Translations under genes and position numbers: made by a program
In this document: in pieces, positions 51,904-62,270 of the stretch
Layout of the letters: each line of letters opens with the position of its first letter
How positions within the stretch are numbered: the first letter of the stretch is position 1
Source: Termitomyces sp. T153
Lineage: Eukaryota; Basidiomycota; Agaricomycetes; Agaricales; Lyophyllaceae
DNA length: 64,000 nt
Assembly: GCA_018296165.2 (NCBI GenBank)
Contig: JACKQL020000153.1
Coordinates: 26,348-90,347, forward strand
Reading direction: 5' to 3'
Notes under the pieces: model-generated
What the model saw: the letters and a program-made list of their open reading frames with translations, nothing else
Told to the model about the DNA's origin: nothing
Database searches by the model: none

Positions 51904-52230
51904 TGTTAGAAGTCAGACCTATGAACAAGTGTAAGTTTACTCCCTCAGTCCAGTAGAATTGACTGCATTAGACTGTACCTATGAACAAGTGTAAGTTTAC
52001 TCTATAGGTACAGTCAGTCTATATGTAAATAGAATGATATGTTCAGTTACTCACCCCTCAGTCCAGTAGAATTGACTGAGGGGATTGTCTAATGTAGCTG
52101 TATATATACGAGTGTGTAAAACAATGAGAATATGTAGATAGACAAAGCGTACATTGAAGACAAAGCATTGGTGATGGTGGCCAGTGGCCCTGTGTGACGA
52201 GTGGCTGGTGTGATATGTGAAATGCTAACA
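51904..52230 (-). repeat. 5' LTR of the copia element at 46.7-52.2 kb
   Basis: Same length and ends as the left copy. In the element's own orientation (minus strand) this is the 5' LTR. The internal side begins with rc of ACCCATAACC, a candidate primer-binding site that was not matched to a tRNA. Confidence 0.9.
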
Positions 52231-52235
52231 CAGAT

Positions 52236-52330
52236 GCGCCTGAAAAGTGCCATCTACAATGCTTACCTGTTGCCTCCATTTGTATTCGCATTTGGCTGGG
52301 TTTGTGACCAACACGTTCATACATCTAAAT
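52236..52330 (+). pseudogene. 3' piece of MFS transporter copy 1
   Basis: It continues the transporter frame after the copia element: ATGCGCCTGAAAAGTGCC reads MRLKSAI, then LLPPFVFAFGWVC. It matches 56268-56360 of copy 2. The reading ends after HVH with a stop soon after, so the last membrane segments are absent. Confidence 0.85.
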
Positions 52331-52443
52331 TAATATCTTAACACTTATCTGCCTGCGAGAAGGTGGAATGGTGACCATCTGAACATGTCACCATCAAACT
52401 GTAGGTTTGCTGATGTCATGCCCACATCTTGTCTTCATAGGCT

Positions 52444-53054
52444 CCGGGAAGCTCCCGAGAAACCTTGTCCGGAAATTTCCCAAATCTCGTCCTCAAATCC
52501 ACTATTTTTGGGGCTTCAAATCTGCAATAACAGACAACATATGCAAAACATGTATCTTAAAAAGGAAATTATCATTTTTTTCATTGTTTCTTTTCTGTTT
52601 GCTCAACATTGGCACTAATGGTCGTGCGACTATATCTTGAGTCTATCTATGAGATGGCCTACCACTTGGAATGCTAATCTTCAGAACATCCTCGCGCCCT
52701 ACTCAAGAGAGCTTCTCATGTTTTTACCTCATCAGGCATACTGGAAATTACTGAGGTGAGGATGATTGCAACAATGCAATTTGTTGTGCTATCACACATG
52801 CAACAAGTCGATACGTAGATTTACGGTTCAAACCTGTCATACACCTCAATGAAGCGACTCAGATTGCCTCAGAATGCTCAGAATTTTTGTGTCAAAATCT
52901 CAAAAATTTCGTCTTGCTGAGCCTCAAATCCGCAATATTACGGACCAAGGTTGCCTCATCAGAAGCCTCAAATCCGCAGTTGGGACTTAGATTTGGCCAA
53001 AATTTCCCCTCAAATCCGCTATTTCGCGGACAAGGTTTCTTGGGAGCTTCCCGG
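52444..53054. mobile_element. Non-autonomous TIR element with subterminal repeats
   Basis: The first about 27 bases (CCGGGAAGCTCCCGAGAAACC and on) recur inverted at 53028-53054 with one mismatch. Inside, CCTCAAATCCGC or a one-base variant occurs at about 52490, 52922, 52966 and 53008, mostly near the right end. The length is 611 bp with no coding capacity. No target duplication was established. The element is CpG-containing, unlike the old repeats on the left. Confidence 0.6.
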
Positions 53055-53640
53055 GGCGACTACGCAACGTCACGTGAAGTCACATGGATATCCATGACTG
53101 TTTATAAAACCGGTCTAAAACGCACTGCTATCGTAGCGGGAATTGATAACAAGTCCCGATTTGGTGGCACCAAAGCCTCATGACGATCTCTCTGGACTAT
53201 ACACGGGTTTTTCATGTTTTTTCATGATTGACAGCTGGTTGCTTCTTGTCCTACTGAAGATTTCCAGACACTTTCTAGAAAGAGGGCTTACTCTCTTTCT
53301 TACACTGCTCTCAGATTCTGAGAAACAGTGCATAGATTCGGGATGGTGTAAATCTCCGGATCTCTAGAATACTTTCGATCTCGCCGAATCCGAAACCGCA
53401 AAACGAATCCATTTCGATGCCTGGGGGACAAGGCCTCCATTCAATCTGCTGTTCCGAGTGTTCATCGAACATCAAACATCCAAAATCAAACTGTCCGTGT
53501 TTACCGATTGGCATTTGGAGCTGCTTGACAGTGTTCGCAAAAAGCGTTGATTGCCGCAAGACGTTATCAAAGAATATAGAGGCTGCTTTGGGCTCGATAC
53601 GTATATTGAGTAACATCACCTTCCAATCATCCTTGGAATA
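53055..53640. other. Region without a recognised gene
   Basis: A minus-strand frame at 53619-53311 is open for 102 codons (start MMLLNIRIEPKA) and contains acidic and aromatic residues, but resembles no known family. No splice pattern supports a larger gene. Confidence 0.35.
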
Positions 53641-53905
53641 ACACTAGTCGAATCCATCCGCACCCTGCTTATCCTATTTTAACTCCAACATTGTCGCGAC
53701 AAGCATCAACTGTAAGCGTGCTCGTGTTGATCACTGTGGCATCTCCACATTCAGCTTGCAAGCGCCCTACGAAGCGCCCTGAGATAATCAATGTCATCAC
53801 AATCTATATATCGTGCTTTCCCTTACCATTTGGGGAGAAATCAAGGTGTGTGATCTCTTGCTTATCCGACTATACCACCTATACACTGATTATTCCATTT
53901 ATGAA
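53641..53905 (+). pseudogene. Decayed fragment of a SEC14-like gene
   Basis: At about 53780-53845 the plus strand reads PEIINVITIYISCFPLPFGE. This corresponds to PETLNTVVVVNSPPFFPTIWGW in the SEC14-like gene at 57.9 kb. The match extends over the splice donor (ATCAAGG) into the following intron (GATCTC...GATTAT). It is a short, diverged relic of a second copy. Confidence 0.5.
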
Positions 53906-54189
53906 AACGATCCCCAAGATAAAGAAATTTCATTGAAGGTATTCAGGATTCGCCCTTTTATTCCTGCTTCGCGGTGAAGGGCACCCATTTCGTTGGGGGG
54001 ATGAAACGTGCCAAAAATGAACAAGGAAAGCGGGACCAGCGACGATGCCAATGATGAGCTGTTTGACCCCACGACTAGGCCAACGACCCAGATGTTGATC
54101 ACACAAGAAGTAATAGGGTGGTAGAGTGGCAGGTATAAACATAGACACCTCATGCTTTGCTATTCGGGACTTATATGTGTCAGTTTTTT

Positions 54190-54265
54190 AAGGTGGTACT
54201 TTCTACGGCGACTTCCCCGCTCCACATAACGTGGGAACCAATCCCACATTTTCATTGTCTGGCAA
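54190..54265 (+). pseudogene. Copied fragment of the RRP6 last exon
   Basis: GGTGGTACTTTCTACGG and the following bases match 44417-44450, the start of the RRP6 last exon ([11 protein letters not shown]). The rest (AACGTGGGAACCAATCCCAC) matches its end with a deletion. It marks the left border of the duplicated block. Confidence 0.8.
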
Positions 54266-54589
54266 GAAGTTCTCATGCAACATGAAAGTGCACCTTATCA
54301 TTTCTTCGTTCCGTTGGTCAATGCTTGCACCCCTTCTGGCGAGAAACATGTCAAGATAGAATATTTTGCATCGGGATATGAGTACGATTTCGCTATATAC
54401 TTGAAGCGCAACCTCAGGTGCAATCGTGCTCGCGGTAGTACCATATGATGTTTATGACGCGTGCACAAGTGTACACTTACGTACATCACAAAAAAGGTAA
54501 TATTCCTCTGCTTACACAGGAGCCTGGTATGTAACAACCAGTGAATTTTGAATAATTGTCTGATAACTATCAGTGACTGCGGGTCATCG

Positions 54590-56837
54590 ATGACGCTCAA
54601 CGATCACGCTTCGATACACCCGTCAGCGTCGGCTTTACCGTTGGATTCAACCATGGCTCATATGTCTGAGGTCGCCCCGCCAGACATCGAGCATATGCCG
54701 GTTGTAAATGATCCTCGGGCATGGTCCCCAATACGAAAGGTTTGAACCTCTCTTTCTATTAGTTTATCGTGGTATTTCCCCTCATGAGCAATGACGTGAC
54801 TCTTAGAACATTAGCCTGGCAATGATCTCATCTGCTTCTATGATAGCTGGACTTGCCGGCAGCATCCAGAACCGTGAACACGATCTCCAATCTTGCTGTT
54901 TGTTGGCTAATTATTCCATGTTTATAGCAGCAGTACAACAGATGCAGGAGAACCTTCCAGCTACTAGCGCTCAATTTAGTTGGAGTATATCAGCGTTTGT
55001 TCTCGTTCAAGGCCTGATACCTCTGGTCTGGAGCGCGATTAGTGAAGTCAAAGGGCGAAAAGTAAGTGTTTGTTCAACAATGCGTGCCCCTTCCAACCTG
55101 TCTAAACGTTATTTTTCCACAAGTTAGTATATGTTGTCTCCCTAGCGCTGTTTACCGTGGGGTCCGTCGTGGTTGCTGTCAGCCGCAGTGCCGGGTTGTA
55201 AGCGTTGTTTCCACATTACCATGTCTGTAGAATCGAAACTTTGTGATAGGCTTATTGGCTTTCGATGTCTTCAAGCCGCAGGGTAAGCCTTTGTTATTCG
55301 GATAGGCAGGTCTGACCGCTTTCTAAAGCTCCAGTGCTGTGATTTCTATTGGTGCTGCTACGTTGGCTGATATGTATGAACCGGCTGAACGAGGTACCAA
55401 AGTTCGTATAATTCATTCTCCAGCATATTTTGCCACTTGCCAGCTGAACTTCAATTGGTAGATGGGGATATATTATATAGCCCCTTTGCTTGGTCCTGTG
55501 AGCAAGACATCAATGAATAACAAGGATGTTATATTAACATTCCCCAAATAATAGTCCATAGGACCCATTCTAGGTGGAGGCCTCACCACAGGTCTAGGCT
55601 GGCGAGCCATTTTTTGGTTCCTTAGTATCGTCGGCAGTTCTATTTGCTTTTCCTTTGCTGTTCTTTTCCACGACACGTTTCGGAAGGAACGCAGCTTAAC
55701 CTATCAGAATGTTCTCAAGAAACGGCTGGAAGGGGTTGTGAATAGAAAGTCACCTCATGCTGATCTCGAAAACTCACCTCCGTCGACTGGGGTGAATCTT
55801 TCTCTCAAAGATATAAATCCGACCAGACCAGTTGTTCTGGTGCTGCGCCGAATAAATAATGTTACGATTTTGTTTGCTTCTGGTTGGTCTCAAAACGTCG
55901 CCTGCTAGAACGAGTCATTGTCACACGTATTGATGATTCAGGTCTTCAATTTGCCTTCTCGTTCCTCATCGCGTACACAACTGCTCGTACTCTTAGCATG
56001 CATTATAATTACAATGCACTAGCAATCGGTCTTGTCATCGTGGCCTTCGGAATTGGTGCGTAGCGTGATACCTTTTTCTTTCGTTCAATCATGATGGTGT
56101 GTTTATCTTTTGAGGCTCCATTACTGGTAGCCTACTAGGCGGCCGTTTTTCTGATCACGAGCTAGCTCGACTCAAGACAGCAAATAACAATGTCAGCTAT
56201 CCAGAGGTGGGCCATATAACCCTTTATCGCTCAATCCATAAGTATTAATGCCGATTATTGCTACTTAGATGCGTCTGAAAAGTGTCATTTACAGCGCATG
56301 CTTACTACCTCCATTCATACTCGCATTTGGCTGGGTTTGTGAGCAACACGTTCATGTAGCTGCTCTTTGTGTCTTCCTATTTTTCTGCGTTTTTTTCTCG
56401 AGGTACGCTGCCGTTAACTCTCCGTGTGCCCCGCTGCACTTGCGTCTTAACCTCGTTTGCAGCTGGACATACGCTAGTACTCTTGCATATATTGTAGACT
56501 CTAACACTGGCCGTTCCTCGTCTGCAGTAGCAACCAACAGTGCGTTCCGCGGCATTTCGGCTTTCGTAGCGATAGAGATCGCTGTCCCTCTCCAGGTGAG
56601 TTGTTTTTCACTCTGTCTTGCATTCACTAACTGAATATCAGGACGGCCTGGGTGATGGTGAGCAGAACTGATAGTCATGAATGTCAGCTAACATGGCATT
56701 TCACAGGCTGGACCTACACTCTTTGGGCAGGACTTATGCTAATTAGTGGACTTCTCATCCTCTTGATTGCATGTCGTGGACAAGGCTGGCGCCAAAAGGC
56801 GGAGGAACGAGAAAGGCTATATACGAACAAGGACTGA
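54590..56837 (+). CDS. MFS transporter (DHA1-like), copy 2, likely intact
   Basis: This multi-exon gene has a hydrophilic N-terminus (EVAPPDIEHMPVVNDPRAWSP), then membrane segments. Landmarks: LAMISSASMIAGLAGSIQN, FSWSISAFVLVQGLIPLVWS, the loop between helices 2 and 3 ISEVKGRK (the MFS motif A region), GFRCLQAAGSSAVISIG, LADMYEPAERG, GPILGGGLTTGLGWRAIFWF and the C-terminal GWTYTLWAGLMLISGLL. The last exons join at GTGAG/CAG sites near 56595, 56660 and 56706. I found no unavoidable stop. Such transporters export small molecules, drugs or polyamines by proton antiport; the substrate is unknown. The start could also be 54548 or a later Met. The exon between about 55400 and 55500 is the least certain. 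Confidence 0.82.
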
Positions 56838-57064
56838 TCTTCTTCAACATTGTGTTTTTGTCCGTCTATGCCCTATCATCGTGTTGCCAATCTTGCTATT
56901 GTCTACGACTAGATCACTTTTCTAGAGCTGTCATATTCCTCTAGGCGTAAATTACACCAATTAGTACTATGAAGACCTTAAGCTTGAAATGCTATGTATG
57001 CAAAACAATGATTCCGAGGATCCTGATTGCAATTAGTTGTCAATGCCGCCGCCGATGACTGCCG

Positions 57065-58283
57065 ATGTATCATCGCTGTTCTACCGTTGATAACGATCAG
57101 AACGATATCTCGGCTGTACCGGACCTTGTCTACAAATCAGTGGGAATGGCTCCCAGCTCCCTGGTTCCAGATTATGTCGACTTTTTCGCTGGCCACCTAG
57201 GGCATTTGACAAGTTCACAACGGGAGGTTCTTGAAAACTTTAGGGCGAACCTTTTGAAGGCAGAACTCTATACCGCTCCAGCTGATGGAACCAAAACTTC
57301 CCATGACGATCCAACTCTATTGTATGTGGTCCTTTCATGAACGATACTGGATCTGAATAGTTTCAGGCGATTTCTACGAGCGAGAGGCTTTGTCCTTGAT
57401 CTGGCTCAAAAACAATTTACAAACACTGAGAAATGGCGGGAAGAGCACGATGTTATGACTCTCTATAACACCTTCGATCCCGTTGAATTTGAAGCGGCCA
57501 AACGATTTTATCCACGTTGGACCGGAAGGAGGGACAAGGTCCGTATTCACCTTATTTAACTTCTAGATACTCATTGAACATCAAGAATGGGCTGCCACTA
57601 TATGTTTACCGCCTGGCATCTTTGGCTCCTTTGCAGAAAGAGTTGGACACTGTTCCTCCAGAACGACGGTATCAGAGAATGTTAGTTGCTTGGCTCAATA
57701 TGACCGATAGTTTCATTTTCAAAATGCTCATCTATCTAGAATAGCGCTCTATGAGCTCATGGTTCGTTTCGCTTTCCCTCTATGTTCCCACCTTCCACAC
57801 CCCAGTAGTCCTACTCCTATAAGTTCAGTGACGACTATCATTGACCTTGAGCATATCTCCATTGGTTCAATGTGGCAGCTCCGTAACCATCTTGGGGAAG
57901 CGTCCCGGCTCGCGACAGCGAACTATCCGGAGACACTCAATACCGTCGTAGTCGTCAACTCGCCACCCTTCTTCCCTACCATTTGGGGATGGATCAAGGT
58001 ACGTGAGCTCGTCTGACTATGATCACTGATTGTGATTATGTTTCTGAAGGGGTGGTTTGACGAAGGCACGCGTAACAAGATTCACATACTTGGCAAAGAA
58101 CCGGGGTCAGCCCTCCGCGACCTTATTCATGTATATGATCTTCCCAAGCCATACGGTGGTGAACTAGAGTGGAAATTCGAGGACGACCCGAATCTTGATG
58201 ACGATGCCAAAGCTGCTCTGAGTGGGGTAATGCCAAAAGGACCTGTGGTCTACATGGATGGAGCAGTGATGAAGCCGACCTGA
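57065..58283 (+). CDS. SEC14-like CRAL-TRIO lipid transfer protein
   Basis: The five exons 57065-57321, 57367-57538, 57586-57680, 57740-57998 and 58050-58283 give 338 residues in one frame. The CRAL-TRIO N-terminal helices are at about residues 25-130 (LTSSQREVLENFR, DDPTLLRFLRARGFVLDLAQ). The lipid-binding domain follows: GLPLYVYRLASLA, TIIDLEHISIGSMWQL, YPETLNTVVVVNSPPFFPTIWGW, then KIHILGKEPGSAL and LPKPYGGELEW. Sec14 proteins exchange phosphatidylinositol and phosphatidylcholine between membranes and support Golgi function and phosphoinositide signalling. The start at 57065 is the longest option; 57146 (MAPSS) is also possible. A decayed relative lies at 53.7 kb. Confidence 0.92.
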
Positions 58284-60359
58284 CCTTTTGGTAGAGTGTC
58301 ACACAGTCTAGTGGTAAAGATGAGCAATCTAGAATCAATTTCTCAGAGTCATAGAGTAGGTTGCATGGCTTGACCAGTTGTATTTGTACGTGCACGTCAG
58401 TGATGCTGGTGGCCCGGGTGATTATCCAGTGAGGTCTCCATAGTACATAACTACATATGCGTAACACGTATGCTATGGTCATCTCTACCCATCGAGTGCT
58501 GTGAGAACTGAACCTTTGAGGTCTCTCTACTCCTTCCTGATTTCTTTTTCGTAGGCCATGTTTTGTTTTGATGTTTGGAGGACATTGCAGTAAATGGCAG
58601 AATAGGTTATTGTGGGCACAAAACTCTAATCAGTTCTGTTTCGTATTCCTCTTTGTTGCAACTCAAAAGATTGCCATATACTACGAATATACCCATCTAC
58701 AGTCTTTGCCCCACCGCTCCGATTGTATATACTTTAACAGAGGCATAGAAAAGCAGTGAACCCAATCACATTATTGTCAATCCAAGTAAACACTCCAGTT
58801 TCACCCTTGTTGTCTTAAGCCCTTCTCATAGATACCAAAGGAGCATGGCTTTCTGGGCCGACGAACGAGGATTTTGGTTTGCATTTGAACGCAACAACGA
58901 AGCAGGGTATGGAGGGCCGAAACCTAAACTAAACATTCCCTTACCACGGCCTTGTTTTCCAGAATCCGGTCGGGTACTTTGCCACTTCTCGCTTTCTCAT
59001 GATTGATCCAAAAGGCGTACCTTGAAAATGAGATGAAAAAACAACTTCTCTGACACCAGTTTCTTAATTCCGCCGCCTTGGCAGCAGCTCAAAGAAGAAA
59101 CATAAGCATTACGCATGCGATGTTGCCACAGTCAGAGACCTTGGCGGTGGCACAACAGCGTGGAGGACACTGTCATGAAGACTTCTCTTCGAAAGAGAAG
59201 ACTCCTGATCGGCTCTTAGTGAGCAGGAAAGACCACAGAAGGGGATCAAGCATGCAGCTTGAACTGATGGAAGCAGTGGCAAGGGATCTGTGTACATTCC
59301 TCATTTTCGCCTCGTTGGCATTTTATTGAATCTGGGTCATAAACACATTGTAAAAGATGTATTAATCAATATACAAAACCTTGAATCTCACCATTTCTAG
59401 ATCTGCCCGACATGCATTCCTTCCCCAGTCCTTCAATAGGGCCCGTCCAAAACACTATATTAGGCTGTTCGGAACGTGAAGTGAAGAGGCCCTAGGCACG
59501 CAACAATATTTTGGCTTGTACAGATCAGCATCTGCTCATGCACCTCATATAAGTACCTACAACGGCTGTAAGCTTTAGCACGGCGCTTGCTATCCACTTC
59601 TTTCTTTCGCTTTCAAACCTCAACCTCCATGAATATTAATTTCAGCATTACACCACCAAATTTCCGGGAGACGCTATCTCACACTGATCCTTGGAGTGTG
59701 ATGGTCATGACCGAGCTTAGCTATTGTTCGAGTTACGAGTTCTCAGCTGGAGTATTCGATGGTAACAGGACTTGCAGTAGGGTTTGGTGAAGAAGACGAA
59801 GCAGTTGAAGGGTTCGAGGTTCAGTAAGTATCTGATCGATGCGATAGGTGAGATCTCTGACCCTCATAAGCCGCTCGAGATCTTCAGAACGGACAAGGAA
59901 TTGAGTACTTAGATGGTTGGAAAGAGAGAATCAATTAGAAGCATGTCGTGAGCACCGAGACTCTACCAGCAAGCGTTCATCCTAGCCACGGATTACAGAT
60001 TTCGATTAGGAACTTGCCATAGAATCTCAAAGAAGTTCTTCACAAGGACTGGGAGAGCGATGATGGCATAAGCTTGAGCTAGCGAGCAATTACGGTATTA
60101 ACCTGCCACGTAAAAGGGGAGATGATTGCAACTAGAGGCTATTGGTGCACAGATCGAAACACAGAAAGCTGAATTCAATTTGATGCAAGCAGAACCATCG
60201 GGAGAGGGGCCAGACTCGGATACAGATCGCCAAGTACCAAGGATCACGCAAGACCAACCCATATACTGTGGACGGAGAAACAGCCTTGTCTAAACCATAC
60301 CAAAAAACCACACAGATCTCATAAACCACCAACACAAGATAGAATCACAAACTCAGCTC
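58284..60359. other. Gene-poor interval
   Basis: No family is recognisable. Possible short reading frames start at 58845 (MAFWADERGFWFAFERNNEAG) and 59629 (MNINFSITPPNFRETL). The latter follows a CATATAAG box at about 59548, a T/C-rich tract and a stretch typical of a fungal promoter, but it stays open for only 53 codons. Both are low confidence as genes. Confidence 0.4.
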
Positions 60360-61824
60360 TCAGCTCCAAACACAACTCCACGCCCTCCCCACATCCTCTC
60401 TGAACTGATCCACCCCAAGCGCCTCCCACACCCCTCTCACCACCTTCTTCTCCTCATGGCTCAAAAACAGCATCACAGTCTCAAACCTCTCCACCTTCCC
60501 AAACGCATCCATATACCCTCTCACTCTCTCACGCACACCATCCAACTCATCATCCTTCAACGCATTCGCATTCAGCACATCCCGAAACACACCCATCATC
60601 GAAACCAACAACGCCGGTTCAAGTGAAGTCCTAAAAAGCGCAGGGACGCTCGAAGGACGGAGACTCTACGATTGTTTTTTCCAATTAAGAATTAGCATGA
60701 ACAAAAAACACAAAAAGTTCAAACGGGCACGACTACACACCAAGATCAGACCCCAGCGCGCAGCCGTCGACGGCTCCGCATCCCACGCTCTCGTAAACTC
60801 GAACCACGTCTGAGGCGGCGTCTGAGGTGCCACAGGCACTATCGCCACGGCTGGAGGCGTTGCTGCCGGAGGCGTTCTCATTGAAAAGATCGTACTCTCC
60901 CCGGAGGCGCGAAATATACCACCGCCGACACGACTAGGCCTGTTGCTCTCACGCGCTTGTTTCGCGTCTTTGAATGTACGTGGGTATTCGGGCTTGGGAG
61001 GTGGTGGAGGCGTTGTCGTTGTAGACGTTTCGGGCCTGAGAGAACGCGTAGATACAGGTCTTAGAGTCTCCGAGTCTCTGCTCGTCGAAGTGGCCGCCGC
61101 TTCCGTCTTGGCCGAAGGAGAACGCGCAGTCTGAGCAGGATCCTCATCCGGCTCAACAATCTTGATGGGAACCCTCCTCCGCCGCGGTGCATGTATCGAC
61201 AATGGCACCTTAACCATCCAAACATCAAACAAAAACGACCATAAACCTCAGAACAACCACACACTTTTTCCTTTTCCTTGTCCCTCTTCTCAATCAACCC
61301 ACTCACCCTCCTCAACTCCTCCTCAACCGCCACATTCCCAGGTTCACGCTTCAAAGCCTGCTTGAAATCTCAAAGAAGGACAAGAACATCGCCTCAGCCA
61401 CCACTGATCGGAAACACACACATACCTTCAACACCCTCGTCCAGCCTCCCAATCCCCACTCTCGCCTGCCCTCTCCTATACAACGCCTTCGCATTCCAAG
61501 CGCTCAATCCAAGCACGGTCGTACAATCCCTCTCTGCGTCCTCGTTCCTAAGTGAACGAGATCGTAAAAAAAACACGAGATGGCGAGAGGGGAAGAGAAA
61601 AACGTACTTGCCTAGTTTCAAATACGCAGCCGCACGGTTGAGCGGGAACGTATAATCTTTCTCGTCTGCGAGGATGGCGGACGTGTAGTGCCCGATCGCG
61701 TCTACGTAGTTTCCTGCTTTGAAAGAGGCGTTTCCCTAAAGAGCATAGCTCAGATTTCAGATTAATATGAGAGATGGGGTATCCTGACTTTTTCTTTTTC
61801 GAGTTGAGCTTTGGGGGTAGGCAT
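60360..61824 (-). CDS. TPR protein with RPAP3-like C-terminal domain
   Basis: The start is ATG at 61824 (MPTPKAQLEKEK). Exons join over GTCAGG/TAG, GTACG/TAG, GTATGT/GAG, GTGTGT/AAG and GTGTGT/TAG introns. Three TPR-like helix pairs are seen: GNASFKAGNYVDAIGHYTSA; YTFPLNRAAAYLKLGKNEDA; NAKALYRRGQARVGIGRLDE. A Pro/Ser/Thr/Arg-rich linker follows, with TTTTPPPPPKPEYP. The end is an RPAP3_C/monad-binding type domain: FEFTRAWDAEP, then VPALFRTSLEPALLVSMM and MLFLSHEEKKVVRGVWEAL. The total is roughly 395 residues. In animals RPAP3, and in yeast the shorter Tah1, link Hsp90 to the R2TP complex that assembles RNA polymerases and snoRNPs. That role is inferred here from domain order. Confidence 0.87.
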
Positions 61825-62270
61825 GAGTATGTATGTACGTATGGAGTTATGTCGTCGTGGTTGTTGGAGAAAAAAATCCCGAGGTCGTGACGTGTTTCGC
61901 GTTCCGACAAAGGTGTGTAAAATTGATCTGAAGTTCAGAATTGTAAGGAACCTCGAGTGATATGTTCTACAGAAGCGATTGTAAGTGAAAAACTGCCGCC
62001 CAAGCTGCTCGACAGACTATAATAAATTACCACTACACAACGGAGATCATCTGTTCACCAAGTACCCACAGCTTCTTCGACATAGGAGTACATCTTTCCC
62101 CTTCAAAAATATCCACTTCTGCCTGCTTTCAGTCCGAGATTCACGCGACCCGTCAACGGATCGAGGCAGCACCCTCCCATGCAACGACCCAATCTCGGTC
62201 GACACCGAGTCATGAGACTGCATATTCGAGGGGGCACATATAGCTGTGTGCGAGAGGCAGACTCAGCAAA
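61825..62270. promoter_or_regulatory. Divergent intergenic region, RPAP3-like gene and CE15 gene
   Basis: This is about 450 bp between two divergent starts. CACATATAGCTG at about 62235 lies 35 bp before the CE15 start and could be a TATA-like box. Nothing else definite is seen. Confidence 0.35.

Larger units (their letters stand above)
46665..52230 (-). mobile_element. Copia LTR retrotransposon with near-identical LTRs and CAGAT target duplication
   Basis: The element is 5566 bp long. Both LTRs (46665-46991 and 51904-52230) are 327 bp, start TGTTAG and end CTAACA. I count six differences between them, all transitions. The target duplication CAGAT lies at 46660-46664 and 52231-52235. The internal region reads on the minus strand: Gag, protease, integrase, RT, RNase H, with a GA-rich polypurine tract next to the left LTR (rc of CTCCTCCTCACCC). 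It interrupts MFS copy 1. Several stops and frameshifts in all domains suggest it could not move by itself when sampled. Confidence 0.93.
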
